Assembly (NCBI GenBank): GCA_017473225.1
Contig: JAFUMG010000004.1
Location: forward strand, 1-63,564
DNA from: Oscillospiraceae bacterium
GTDB taxonomy: Bacteria; Bacillota; Clostridia; Oscillospirales; Oscillospiraceae
Reading direction: 5' to 3'
Length of the DNA: 63,564 bases
Shown here: one piece after another, positions 1-8,025 of the stretch
Layout: each line of letters opens with the position of its first letter
Position numbering within the stretch: the first letter of the stretch is position 1
The notes under the pieces: generated by a model
Database searches by the model: none
What the model saw: only the letters and a program-made list of their open reading frames with translations
Told to the model about the DNA's origin: nothing
Position numbers and translations under genes: made by a program

Positions 1-216
1 CTCCTGGCATACGTTCTTTCCGCGGTATGTCACGAGACTCCGGGAAGAACCACAGAACAGACAGGCCGGTTCAAACTTCTGCAAGACGATCCGATCGTTT
101 TCCATAAAGATTTCCAACTCGTCGCGCTCGGCAATATCCAGTGTGCGCCGCAGCTCAATGGGCAGCACGATCCTGCCAAGTTCGTCCACCTTGCGAATGA
201 TTCCTGTAGACTTCAT
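1..216 (-). CDS. AbrB/SpoVT-family transition-state regulator, N-terminal part
   Basis: The minus-strand frame starts at ATG 216 behind a GAGGAG ribosome site and runs off the left edge, so only the first 72 residues are seen. It opens MKSTGIIRKVDELGRIVLPI and continues ELRRTLDI, the swapped-hairpin AbrB DNA-binding fold found in AbrB, Abh and SpoVT. A CLFCGS segment near residue 57 begins a cysteine-containing C-terminal part, as in many clostridial AbrB proteins. Such proteins are dimeric or tetrameric DNA-binding regulators of stationary-phase and sporulation genes. The neighbouring divergent spmAB genes fit that setting. The exact paralogue cannot be told from the fragment. Confidence 0.9.
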   Translation of the reverse strand, partial: MKSTGIIRKVDELGRIVLPIELRRTLDIAERDELEIFMENDRIVLQKFEPACLFCGSSRSLVTYRGKNVCQE

Positions 217-285
217 AGTGGGCAGCTCTCCTCATTTTCCGATTCATAAACCGCTGCTGAGTCTGTTTTGCGGTTTATTTAGTAT

Positions 286-314
286 ATTATACTGTTATTC
301 GCAATTAGTGTCAA
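286..314 (-). promoter_or_regulatory. Consensus promoter of the AbrB-type gene
   Basis: On the minus strand TTGACA (314-309) and TATAAT (291-286) are separated by exactly 17 bp, a perfect SigA-type promoter pointing into the AbrB-type gene. The leader is about 70 nt. Confidence 0.8.
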
Positions 315-405
315 ACATTTTTTGAAACTTTTGTAATATTTTGTTGAATTTTGCGTGTCTGATTTCCGGCTCGTCCGCATATGGTTCAGCAAGGGAGGAA
401 TGGAC

Positions 406-984
406 ATGGTAATGAGCTGGATCTGGAGTGGGATCGTTCTGCTTTCGCTGTTCTGCGCGGTCCTGACGGGAAACGGGAGCGCCCTGGCGGCGGCGGTGCC
501 CCAGGGGGCCCAGGCGGGCGTTACACTGGCCCTTTCCATGGCAGGCTCCATCTGCCTGTGGACAGGGATCGGCCGGCTGATGGAGCACGCGGGCATGACC
601 GCCGCGCTGGCGAGGCTCCTGTCTCCCCTGCTGCGCCGGGTCTTCCCCGGCACCAAAAGGGACCCGGTGCTGGCCCGGGAGCTTTCCGGGAATATCTGCG
701 CCAATTTTCTGGGGCTGGGGAACGCCGCAACCCCCATGGGCATCCGGGCCGTTCAGAGGATGTCCCGGTCTGATGGCATCGCCACCGACGAGATGTGCCG
801 GCTCATCGTGCTGAACACCGCGTCCATTCAGCTGATCCCCGCCAATGTGGCCGCGGTCCGGGCATCCCTGGGCTGCGCCGCGCCCTTTGATATCCTCCCG
901 GCGGTGTGGGTCACCAGCGTCTGCTCCGCCGGTCTGGGCGTCGCCGCGGCCTGGCTGCTGGGAAAGGCGCTGCGCCATGACTGA
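406..984 (+). CDS. spmA: Spore maturation protein A
   Basis: About 192 residues, matching the usual SpmA length. It is a multi-pass membrane protein of the nucleoside-recognition/Gate family, with hydrophobic segments at the N-terminus and around the conserved ELSGNICANFLGLGNAATPM stretch typical of SpmA. SpmA and SpmB are needed for full dehydration of the spore core in Bacillus; their molecular activity is unsettled. ATG 406 is chosen because it lies 7 nt from GGAGG (394-398); ATG 400 is too close. The stop overlaps the spmB start, so the two are translationally coupled. Confidence 0.92.
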   Translation: MVMSWIWSGIVLLSLFCAVLTGNGSALAAAVPQGAQAGVTLALSMAGSICLWTGIGRLMEHAGMTAALARLLSPLLRRVFPGTKRDPVLARELSGNICANFLGLGNAATPMGIRAVQRMSRSDGIATDEMCRLIVLNTASIQLIPANVAAVRASLGCAAPFDILPAVWVTSVCSAGLGVAAAWLLGKALRHD

Positions 985-1486
985 CTATATCGTCCCGCTG
1001 CTGATCCTGGCGGCGGTGCTGCTGACGCTGCACAGGAAGGAAAACACCTATGACATTCTCCTTCAGGGCGGCGCCGAGGGGCTGAAGCTGCTGGGGAGCA
1101 TCCTGCCTGCGCTGGTTCTGCTGCTCTGCGCGGTGCATATGCTCCGGGCCTCCGGGGCCATGGAGCTGCTCTCCTCCCTGTTGGCTCCCGCCTTCCGATT
1201 TCTGGGCATCCCGCCGGAGACGGCCATGCTGGTTCTGATCCGTCCCATCAGCGGCAGCGCGGCCTTGGCCGTAGGCGCGGATCTGATGGCGCAATTCGGC
1301 CCCGATTCCCTCGTGGGCCGAACCGCCGCCGTGATGCTGGGCTCCACAGAGACGACCTTCTACACCATCAGCGTCTATTTCGGCGCAGTGGGCATCAAGA
1401 AGACCCGCTACGCCATCCCCGCGGCGCTGTTCGCCGATCTGGTAGGCTTCTGCATGGCCAGTTGGACGGTGAGGTGGATGTTTTAG
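977..1486 (+). CDS. spmB: Spore maturation protein B
   Basis: About 169 residues, a multi-pass membrane protein of the same Gate family as SpmA. It carries the conserved RPISGSAAL segment and a GSTETTFYTISVYFG segment characteristic of SpmB. Its ATG (977) overlaps the end of spmA (stop at 982-984), the usual spmAB arrangement, and the two products are thought to act together in the forespore or mother-cell membrane during core dehydration. A repeat element begins 5 bp after its stop codon. Confidence 0.93.
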   Translation: MTDYIVPLLILAAVLLTLHRKENTYDILLQGGAEGLKLLGSILPALVLLLCAVHMLRASGAMELLSSLLAPAFRFLGIPPETAMLVLIRPISGSAALAVGADLMAQFGPDSLVGRTAAVMLGSTETTFYTISVYFGAVGIKKTRYAIPAALFADLVGFCMASWTVRWMF

Positions 1487-1490
1487 GTTC

Positions 1491-1717
1491 AAATTGTAGT
1501 TTACCGCACTGGCGCGGGAGCGCCTAACTTGCCTCTCCCTTTGGGAGAGGTGCCCCGAAGGGGCGGAGAGGGCCCTCTCATCTCCGCGCTAAGAGCCGCC
1601 CTTCGGGCGGTTGCGCTCCGAAACGCGCCTGTGGGCGCAGAGTCACGCCTTCAGCGTGCCAGCTCTCCCAGAGGGAGAGCCAAGTGGGTGTGTGAACAGT
1701 ACGATAAACTACAATTT
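1491..1717. repeat. Inverted-end intergenic element, copy 1 (interior type A)
   Basis: The element is bounded by AAATTGTAGTTTA (1491-1503) and its exact reverse complement (1705-1717). The interior is palindromic, with CTCTCCCTTTGGGAGAG and GCCCCGAAGGGGC hairpins. Interior type A is shared with the copies at 30443 and 56283. It lies between convergent spmB and the exonuclease gene and has no credible coding sequence. Confidence 0.85.
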
Positions 1718-1734
1718 AGGTATCATATGGGCGC

Positions 1735-1764
1735 AAAAAAGACGCACTGCTTTCGCGGTGCGTC
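1735..1764 (-). terminator. Intrinsic terminator of the exonuclease gene
   Basis: A GACGCAC/GTGCGTC stem (1741-1764) is followed on the minus strand by a run of six T (1740-1735). It lies directly after the TAA at 1771-1773. Confidence 0.8.
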
Positions 1765-1770
1765 CTTTTC

Positions 1771-2757
1771 TTACTCTTTCACATTTTCCACCGCGGCTTT
1801 GCGGCGGCGGCGACGGCGGGTGGTGCGCTGATCCTCGGGATCAGCCTTCTCCGCCCGGCGGGCGTAGGCCTCCGCCGCTTCGGAGGTGGCCTCGTAGGTC
1901 AGCCGGCTCACCCGGATCAGACCGTTCTGCTGCTCGCTGAGCCGCACCCGGATCAGGAATTTACCGTGCTCCGGGCAGGTGGCCATATCCATATAGCGGT
2001 GCCCCGGCTGGGCAAACCAGCGGGAACCCAGCATTCTCGCCTCGCAGACAGGGCAGCGGTTCTCCTCGCCGGACATGGCGCTGAGGGCCTCCCGCTTGTC
2101 GGCGAAGTCATAGTACACCTGCCGGCAGATGCAGCCCGGCAGCTCCGCGCCGTGGAAGCCATTTTCGTGGCTCTTCAGGGCCTGGTCATATTCCGCGGCG
2201 CCCCGCTTCAGATCCAGCTTCGCGCAGATCAGCGCCGTATGATAGGCGTCGCCCAGCGCGTCATGGGCAGGCCGGGTGGCCTCGATCTCAAACATCTCCA
2301 TAGCGGTCTTCAGGGCCTTCTGGGCCGTGGAGCCGTCGGTCTGGGCGTTGAAGATCATCTGGGCGTTATACCATTTCTCGGTCCAGCCGGTCTCCAGGCC
2401 GAAGAGCTGGAGATTTTCCCGGAGGATACCGATGTCGTCAAAGCCCCAGGTCAGGAAGACGATATCCTCGCCGCACCAGGCCCGGAACTGCTCCATGGCG
2501 CTGGGGAAGGGCACGCCCTCCTCCTTCAGCCGGGCCTCCTTGATGCCCGTCAGCTTGCTGACCCGGCGGTTCAGGTGCCGGTAGTACTTGGGCTTGACCA
2601 TAATCTGGAACTCGTCGGCCACCTGCTGGTCCTCGGTGACCCGCACCGCGCCGATCTGAATGATCTCGCCGCGGATCTGGACCGGCAGCACCTTCTTGGA
2701 AGAAGGGGATCCGGGCCAGGGCTGGTTCCATTCCATATCCAAAACAATATAATTCAT
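1771..2757 (-). CDS. DEDDh-type 3'-5' exonuclease with C-terminal cysteine region
   Basis: 328 residues. The N-terminal half is an RNase T/DnaQ-like exonuclease: D7 and E9 in VLDMEWN, D107 in WGFDDIG, and H165/D170 in HDALGD form the DEDDh metal-binding set, so the active site looks complete. This pattern matches the KapD/ERI-1 group acting on RNA or DNA 3' ends. The second half has paired cysteines (GCIC, CPVC, CPEHG) that could bind zinc, and a very basic tail with RRRRRR near the end. It is a single-gene unit with its own terminator. The substrate is unknown. Confidence 0.8.
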   Translation of the reverse strand: MNYIVLDMEWNQPWPGSPSSKKVLPVQIRGEIIQIGAVRVTEDQQVADEFQIMVKPKYYRHLNRRVSKLTGIKEARLKEEGVPFPSAMEQFRAWCGEDIVFLTWGFDDIGILRENLQLFGLETGWTEKWYNAQMIFNAQTDGSTAQKALKTAMEMFEIEATRPAHDALGDAYHTALICAKLDLKRGAAEYDQALKSHENGFHGAELPGCICRQVYYDFADKREALSAMSGEENRCPVCEARMLGSRWFAQPGHRYMDMATCPEHGKFLIRVRLSEQQNGLIRVSRLTYEATSEAAEAYARRAEKADPEDQRTTRRRRRRKAAVENVKE

Positions 2758-2884
2758 GTTCGCAACCTCTGTTACATAATCCTACATGATATCATAGCAT
2801 ACCGATCCGCCATCTGTAAACAGAAAGTTGCAAATCTTCCGGATTTTTTGTGCTCCGTTTTGAAATGTAATGTCTACCCATGCA

Positions 2885-2907
2885 GGGGAGGAGCAATGCT
2901 CCTCCCC
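2885..2907. terminator. GC-rich hairpin after the glycosyltransferase-rubrerythrin gene
   Basis: GGGGAGGAGC (2885-2894) and GCTCCTCCCC (2898-2907) form a perfect 10-bp stem just beyond the stop at 2919. The T run is missing, so this is either a weak terminator or an mRNA end stabiliser. Confidence 0.45.
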
Positions 2908-2918
2908 CCGCACAGGCG

Positions 2919-4712
2919 TTATTTCCTGCTCATCATTTTCTTCTGATCCAGGGCGCCCTCCTGCCAGCCTGGGCCCTTGCCGCAGACCGGACAGCTTTCC
3001 GCCGCCTGGGCAGAGGAATAGGTATAGCCGCAGTTCAGGCACTTCCAGGTGATAGGCTCGTCCTTCCGGGTCAGGGTATCCCCCGCCAGCTGGTCCGCCA
3101 GGGACAGGAAGGTATTGTGATGAACGCCCTCGATGGTGGCGATCCGCATCCACAGCCGGGCGGCTTCATCGAAGCCCTCCCGCCGTGCCATTTCCGCGAA
3201 GCCCGGATAGGCGCCGGTGTGCTCCTCCAGCTCGCCGTCAGCGGCGAAGACCAGGTTTTCCCGGGTATTTCCCAGCCGGAAGGGATATCCGGCATTCAGC
3301 TCGATATTGTCCGCGGTGCCGCCCAGCTTCTGGAGCCGTTCCAGGAATTCCTCGGCGTGGACCGCTTCGTTGGCGGCCGTTTCCTCGAAGATCCGCGCTA
3401 CCCATTCCAGCCCCTCCTTCCGGGCCTGGTCCGCGTAGACGGTATACCGGGTCCGGGCCTGGGCTTCTCCCGCGAAGGACCGGGCCAGATTGAGCCTTGT
3501 CTGAGAATTGATAAAATCCATATTGCATCCTCCCTCTTCCTGAGGATGCCCGGTTTCCCAGAGCTGTATGCGCTTCTTGGCTTCCGCCTTGAGGGCGCTG
3601 TAGCGGAACGCGGCCCGCATGACAAAGTGCGCGATATTCTCCGCGCTGTTTTCGCCGAAGCTTTCTGTCAGCCGCGCTTCCATATCGGCCCGCGCTTCGG
3701 CGTTCTCCGCCAGGTACACAGCCTGGGCCACCACCTCATCCGGGTCCTTGCTGCCCAGGGCGAAGCCCATCTGGAGAAAGCGGTCAAAATTCTTCGCTTC
3801 GCAGCCACCGACGGCGTTGATGAACACCATGGGCAGATGCTTGTTGGCCGCTTCCGTGGAGCTGAGTCCGCCAGGCTTGGTGACGATCAGATCCGCAGCG
3901 TCCATATATGCCGGAATATCCGGCGTAAAGCCCAGGACCCGCAGCCGCGGGTCCCGTAGCTCGGACATGTCTTCATACAGCTTTTCATTTTTGCCGCAGA
4001 CCGCGACCACCATGGCGTCCTCCGGCAGACGCGCTGCCAGTCCCTCAGCGATCTGACGGATGGGTCCGCAGCCCATGCTGCCGCACATCAGAAGGATCAC
4101 CGTCCCCGTCCCGTTCAGGTCCAGAGCCTGTCTGGTCTCCGCCCGGTCACCCCGGCGGTAGAATTCCTGCCGCACCGGGATGCCGGCGGCGATCAGCTTC
4201 TCTCTGAGGATGCCCATCTGGCAGAATTCATCCTTCAGCTCCTCCGCCGGGATGAAGTAGCCGTCCAGCTCGCTCTGCTCCAGCAGGGGCGGCGCGGAAT
4301 AATCCGTGCCCACGAAGAAGCAGGGCTCCCGCACGCCCCATTTCCGCCGCAGCTCCGTCATCATCAGGGCGGAGAACACATGGACGCAGATGATGGCGTC
4401 ATAATTGCCGTCCACCACGATCTCCCACAGCTTCCTGGCGCCCAGGGCCAGCAGTTCAAACAGCGGCGTGGATTCATCCGGATCTCCCGCGTTCCGCTCG
4501 ATGGCCCGGTAGCCCACATCCGAAAGTCTGGGGGCGTATTTATAAAGGCGTGTATGCCAATTACAGATAAATTTGGAAAATCTCGGAGACAGACAGGCCA
4601 GCACGTCCTCCATGACGCACTCCACGCCCCGCTCCTCCAGAACGTCCATCAGGGCCCTGGCCGTGGAATTATGTCCCTCGCCGGTATTGCAGGAAAGCAT
4701 CAATACCCGCAT
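2919..4712 (-). CDS. Processive-type diacylglycerol glycosyltransferase fused in frame to rubrerythrin
   Basis: One uninterrupted frame of 597 residues. Residues 1-397 resemble MGDG-synthase/UgtP-like GT28 enzymes: an N-terminal SCNTGEGHNS motif, and TKPGGLSSTEA in the C-terminal UDP-sugar site. Such enzymes add hexoses to membrane diacylglycerol. From residue 398 the sequence is a complete rubrerythrin: a four-helix di-iron domain (EAQARTRY, EETAANEAVHAEEF, ELEEHTGAY, IEGVHHNTF) and a rubredoxin domain with CLNCGY and CPVCGK, which reduces hydrogen peroxide in anaerobes. No stop separates them, yet an excellent GGGAGGA site (3528-3534) lies 7 nt before the rubrerythrin ATG (3521), so rubrerythrin is probably also made alone. 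Start ATG 4712 is preferred over GTG 4721 for spacing from AAGGAA. Confidence 0.85.
   Translation of the reverse strand: MRVLMLSCNTGEGHNSTARALMDVLEERGVECVMEDVLACLSPRFSKFICNWHTRLYKYAPRLSDVGYRAIERNAGDPDESTPLFELLALGARKLWEIVVDGNYDAIICVHVFSALMMTELRRKWGVREPCFFVGTDYSAPPLLEQSELDGYFIPAEELKDEFCQMGILREKLIAAGIPVRQEFYRRGDRAETRQALDLNGTGTVILLMCGSMGCGPIRQIAEGLAARLPEDAMVVAVCGKNEKLYEDMSELRDPRLRVLGFTPDIPAYMDAADLIVTKPGGLSSTEAANKHLPMVFINAVGGCEAKNFDRFLQMGFALGSKDPDEVVAQAVYLAENAEARADMEARLTESFGENSAENIAHFVMRAAFRYSALKAEAKKRIQLWETGHPQEEGGCNMDFINSQTRLNLARSFAGEAQARTRYTVYADQARKEGLEWVARIFEETAANEAVHAEEFLERLQKLGGTADNIELNAGYPFRLGNTRENLVFAADGELEEHTGAYPGFAEMARREGFDEAARLWMRIATIEGVHHNTFLSLADQLAGDTLTRKDEPITWKCLNCGYTYSSAQAAESCPVCGKGPGWQEGALDQKKMMSRK
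3521..3534 (-). promoter_or_regulatory. Internal ribosome binding site before the rubrerythrin domain
   Basis: On the minus strand GGGAGGA lies 7 nt before ATG 3521, the natural first codon of rubrerythrin (MDFINSQTRL). It is inside the longer open frame and supports separate synthesis of about 200-residue rubrerythrin. Confidence 0.7.
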
Positions 4713-4875
4713 CCGAAACACTTCCTTTCAATCAGAATATGGGAAGCAGATCGCAGAATACAGCGCCCTACGATGACATACTTGATCGCAGCGCTATACC
4801 GCGAGCTTCCATTGACATTCAGTTTATTATATTGTCCCCCATTCTTAAGAAAGTTACGAAAAAATGTCCAAAGTG

Positions 4876-4909
4876 TAAAAAATCCCCGAAGTGCCAAGGC
4901 ACTTCGGGG
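4876..4909 (-). terminator. Intrinsic terminator of nagB
   Basis: CCCCGAAGTGCC (4884-4895) pairs perfectly with GGCACTTCGGGG (4898-4909), followed on the minus strand by ATTTTTTA. The rest of 4713-4930 holds the upstream region of the glycosyltransferase gene, with a TATAAT-like box near 4830 but no clear -35. Confidence 0.88.
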
Positions 4910-4930
4910 ACGGATATCCAATTACAGGGA

Positions 4931-5659
4931 TTACTCCTCCAGCAGGGACAGGGCTTCCTCGTCGGCAACGATGGTGCAGTCGGGATGCAGCTGCAGGATG
5001 GATGCGGGGACCTTGGGATCGATGGGGCCGGTGAACATGGCCTTGACAGCCTGGGCCTTGTTCTTGCCGTTGACAACCATCAGGACCTTCTTGGCCTGCA
5101 TGATGCCCCAGATGCCCATGGTGTAGGCCTGGCGGGGAACATCGTCACGGCTGGCGAAGAAACGCTGGTTGGCATCGATGGTGGACTCTGCCAGCTTGAC
5201 GCAGTGGGTACCGGGGATGAAGACCTCGTCGGGCTCGTTGAAGCCGATGTGGCCGTTGGGGCCCATGCCCAGCAGCTGCAGGTCGGTGTGAAGCTCGCCG
5301 ATCAGCTTATCATAGTTGCCGCACTCTGCCTCGGGATCCTCGGTCAGGCCACTGGGGATATTGCAGTTAGCCTGGTCGATGTTCACATGGTCGAACAGGT
5401 TGTTGCGCATGAAGTAGGCGTAGCTCTGGTCATGGTCCTTGCTCAGGCCCACATATTCGTCCAGATTGACGGTCTTGACCTGGGAGAAGTCCAGCTCGCC
5501 GGCTTCGTACTTCTTGATCAGCTCCTTATAGGTGCCCACGGGGCTGCTGCCGGTGGCCAGGCCCAGAACACAGTCGGGCTTCAGGGTCACGACGGAAGCG
5601 ATGATGCCCGCAGCCTTGACGCTGACGTCAGCGTAGTCTTTCGCACGGATGAGTTTCAT
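4931..5659 (-). CDS. nagB: Glucosamine-6-phosphate deaminase
   Basis: 242 residues, normal length for NagB. It converts glucosamine-6-phosphate to fructose-6-phosphate and ammonia in the cytoplasm, linking amino-sugar use and wall recycling to glycolysis. Family motifs are clear: LATGSSPVGTYKEL (phosphate binding), VNLDEYVGL with the catalytic aspartate, and LGMGPNGHIGFNEP with the catalytic histidine. ATG 5659 is preceded by AAAGGGG. A TATACT box near 5720 on the minus strand suggests its own promoter. It is monocistronic, with no nagA or transporter beside it. Confidence 0.95.
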   Translation of the reverse strand: MKLIRAKDYADVSVKAAGIIASVVTLKPDCVLGLATGSSPVGTYKELIKKYEAGELDFSQVKTVNLDEYVGLSKDHDQSYAYFMRNNLFDHVNIDQANCNIPSGLTEDPEAECGNYDKLIGELHTDLQLLGMGPNGHIGFNEPDEVFIPGTHCVKLAESTIDANQRFFASRDDVPRQAYTMGIWGIMQAKKVLMVVNGKNKAQAVKAMFTGPIDPKVPASILQLHPDCTIVADEEALSLLEE

Positions 5660-5899
5660 AATGAGGAGTCCCCTTTCGTGTAATTGAGATAAAATTCCGG
5701 TTGTTCCGTTGGTCTTAGTATAGCATCTTTCCCAATCCATGTACAGTCCCAAAATAAAAAAACAATCGATTTTTGCAAACACACAATTTCATTCGGCAAG
5801 TCCATTGCCGTCTGGCCTTATTTTTAATTCTGTTTTTGGCACTGTATTTATTGCCAGACCATTGTATAATACCACCATAAAGAAAAGGAGGTCATCCCT

Positions 5900-6466
5900 A
5901 TGGAAAACAAAACCAAACTCACCACCCGCAAGATCGTTTTTGTTGGTCTGATGGCCGCGCTGACCTGCGTCGGCTCCTGGGCCCGCATTCCCGTACCCCT
6001 GGACATCGGCGGTACCTCTTACTTCCATCTGGGCAATATTTTCTGCGCTCTGTCCGGCATCCTGCTGGGACCCTGGCTGGGCGGCCTGGCAGCCGGTCTC
6101 GGCTCCGCTATTTTTGACATGTTCTACCCCGCCTTCATCTCCGAGTGCTGGCTCACCTTCCTGATGAAGGGTGCCTATGGTCTCATCGCCGGTCTGGTCA
6201 TCCGCGCGGGCAGCAAGAAGTGGGGCTATGTGAAAGCCATTCTGGGCTCCGCCGCCGGCGCTATGACCTACGCGGTGCTGTATCTGGCCAAGAGCTACAT
6301 CAAGGGCATCATCGTGTCCGGCTACACCGCCAGCGCCGCGTGGCTGGCCGTCATCGGCAAGCTGCCTGCCACCATCTTCAACGCGGTGGTCGCCATCATC
6401 TTCGCCCCCATCCTGGCCGTCGCCATCGACAAGGCCCTGAAGAAGAGCCACCTGACGCTGGAATGA
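5900..6466 (+). CDS. ECF transporter substrate-binding (S) component
   Basis: 188 residues with about six hydrophobic segments. The start KLTTRKIVFVGLMAAL and the IPVPLDIGGTSYFHLGNIF region followed by GPWLGGLAAGLGSAIFDM resemble the ECF_ribofla_trS/DUF1393 group of energy-coupling-factor S subunits. Such proteins bind a vitamin or related small molecule and share a common EcfA/EcfA'/EcfT module encoded elsewhere. The substrate cannot be read from the sequence, and no riboswitch was recognised in the 240-bp leader. AAGGAGG (5885-5891) is 8 nt before the ATG, with a TATAAT box at 5865-5870 but no good -35. Confidence 0.85.
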   Translation: MENKTKLTTRKIVFVGLMAALTCVGSWARIPVPLDIGGTSYFHLGNIFCALSGILLGPWLGGLAAGLGSAIFDMFYPAFISECWLTFLMKGAYGLIAGLVIRAGSKKWGYVKAILGSAAGAMTYAVLYLAKSYIKGIIVSGYTASAAWLAVIGKLPATIFNAVVAIIFAPILAVAIDKALKKSHLTLE

Positions 6467-6499
6467 TGCCGCGCCTGTTGAAGGATCGCTGATAATCGA

Positions 6500-6532
6500 A
6501 ACGCTCCGTCCATTATGGGACGGAGCGTTTTT
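6500..6532. terminator. Terminator between the ECF S gene and the MATE gene
   Basis: ACGCTCCGTCC and GGGACGGAGCGT form an 11-bp stem with a small loop, followed by TTTTTC on the plus strand. It serves the S-component gene and may also act for the convergent MATE gene. Confidence 0.85.
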
Positions 6533-6533
6533 C

Positions 6534-7928
6534 TCATTGTCTGACCGCCGCCTTTGCGTCGATCCTGTCAAAATTGTGGATCCAGTCCGCCTTCAGGAAA
6601 TAGATCAGGAACACGATGGAGCTGCAGCTCCAGGTGATGGGATAGGCCCAGGCAACGGTTTCCAGCTGGTTGACAAATCTCAGGGCAACGTTGATGTAGG
6701 TCACCCGCAGCAGGCACCAGCAGGTCAGCATCACCGCCATGGGGACGGAAGCCTTGCCCGCGCCCCGCATGACGCCGGCGATACAGTGCGAGAAGGCCAG
6801 CAGGCAGTAGAACAGGCTGGTGACCCGCATATACCGGACGCCGTAGTCGATGACCTCCGGGCTGTCATTAAAAATGGCAATGAGCTGGGGCGCCAGGGTA
6901 TAGCAGGTAACGCCGATCAGCTCCGCCATGAGCATGGAGCAGCAAAGGCCGAAGCCGATGCCCTTTTTCACCCGGTCATACTTGTGAGCCCCCAGATTCT
7001 GACCCACGAAGGTGGACAGGGCCTGCATGAAGCAGGTGATGGGCAGGAAGGCGAAGCCCTCGATCTTGGCATAGGAGCCGTGGCCGGCCATGGCGGCCTT
7101 GCCAAAGCTGTTGACATTGGTCTGAACAAAAACGTTGGCGATGGAGATCACGGAATTCTGGATGCCGGAGGGCAGACCGAAGCGGATGATATCCTTCAGG
7201 CTCTTCCAGTGGAAGCGGATCTCCCGAACCTTCAGCTGATAGGGCTCCCGGACACGGATCAGCCGGAGGAAGCACAGCAGGGCGCTGATGCCCTGGGAGA
7301 TGGTGGTGGCCATGGCTGCGGCGCCGACGCCCCTGATCTCATCCCCCCGGAACAGCACTCCCACGAACAGCAGGTCCAGCACGATATTGACGCAGGTGGA
7401 GATCATCAGATAGTACAGCGGATGGCGGCTGTCCCCCACGGCATGGAGGATGCCCACAAAGATATTGTACATGACGGTGAAGATGGCGCCGCAGAAATAG
7501 AAACGGAAATAGGAAATGGAGATGGGGAGCACCTCCTCCGGAGTGCCCATGAGCCGCAGGATGGCCGGCGTGGCGCAGACGCCCACGATGTTCAGCACCG
7601 CGCCGGCGGTCAGGCCGAAGGCCACATCGGTGTGGATGGCTTCCCGCATGGCAGTGTAATCCCGGGCGCCGAAATACCGGGCAATGATAACGCCCGCGCC
7701 CATGGCCAGACCGTTGAAAAAGCCCACCATCATGAAGATCAGACTGCCGGAGGAGCTGACGGCGGCAAGGGCGTTGTCGCTGATGAAATTGCCCACGGCC
7801 CAGGAGTCGAAGGCGTTGTAAAACTGCTGAAAAACATTGCCCAGGAAAACCGGAAAGGCAAACAGAAGCATCTGCTTCCAGATGCAGCCCTCCGTCAGGG
7901 CAGCGCGGTCCGTATGCAAACCAAACAC
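6534..7928 (-). CDS. MATE-family multidrug/solute exporter
   Basis: About 464 residues with twelve hydrophobic segments in two halves. The N-terminus (LFAFPVFLGNVFQQFYNAFDSWAVG) and the GAGVIIARYFGARD segment are typical of the DinF/NorM-like MATE exporters, which use Na+ or H+ gradients to expel cationic or organic compounds. The first possible start, GTG 7928, abuts AAAGGAA; TTG 7919, 9 nt away, has better spacing, so the true start is uncertain by three residues. A GTTGC-N4-GCAAC palindrome at 7944-7957 sits just before the gene. The substrate is unknown. Confidence 0.88.
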   Translation of the reverse strand: MFGLHTDRAALTEGCIWKQMLLFAFPVFLGNVFQQFYNAFDSWAVGNFISDNALAAVSSSGSLIFMMVGFFNGLAMGAGVIIARYFGARDYTAMREAIHTDVAFGLTAGAVLNIVGVCATPAILRLMGTPEEVLPISISYFRFYFCGAIFTVMYNIFVGILHAVGDSRHPLYYLMISTCVNIVLDLLFVGVLFRGDEIRGVGAAAMATTISQGISALLCFLRLIRVREPYQLKVREIRFHWKSLKDIIRFGLPSGIQNSVISIANVFVQTNVNSFGKAAMAGHGSYAKIEGFAFLPITCFMQALSTFVGQNLGAHKYDRVKKGIGFGLCCSMLMAELIGVTCYTLAPQLIAIFNDSPEVIDYGVRYMRVTSLFYCLLAFSHCIAGVMRGAGKASVPMAVMLTCWCLLRVTYINVALRFVNQLETVAWAYPITWSCSSIVFLIYFLKADWIHNFDRIDAKAAVRQ

Positions 7929-7943
7929 TTCCTTTGCTAAAAA

Positions 7944-7957
7944 GTTGCACCCGCAAC
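7944..7957 (-). promoter_or_regulatory. Possible operator of the MATE gene
   Basis: GTTGC-ACCC-GCAAC is a perfect 5-bp inverted repeat placed between a TATAAC box (7969-7964, minus strand) and the ribosome site, where a repressor would overlap the transcription start. No regulator gene is adjacent. Confidence 0.4.
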
Positions 7958-8025
7958 AATGATGTTATACTCCACCCCGGAATAAATGTCAAGAGTCCGT
8001 GCATCCTAACGCCGGAGGGATGGTC

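Noticed and set aside
1529-1831. Short plus-strand frame in the repeat after spmB, with similar frames in other copies
   Set aside because: The same peptide arises from the palindromic repeat in several places and has no ribosome site.
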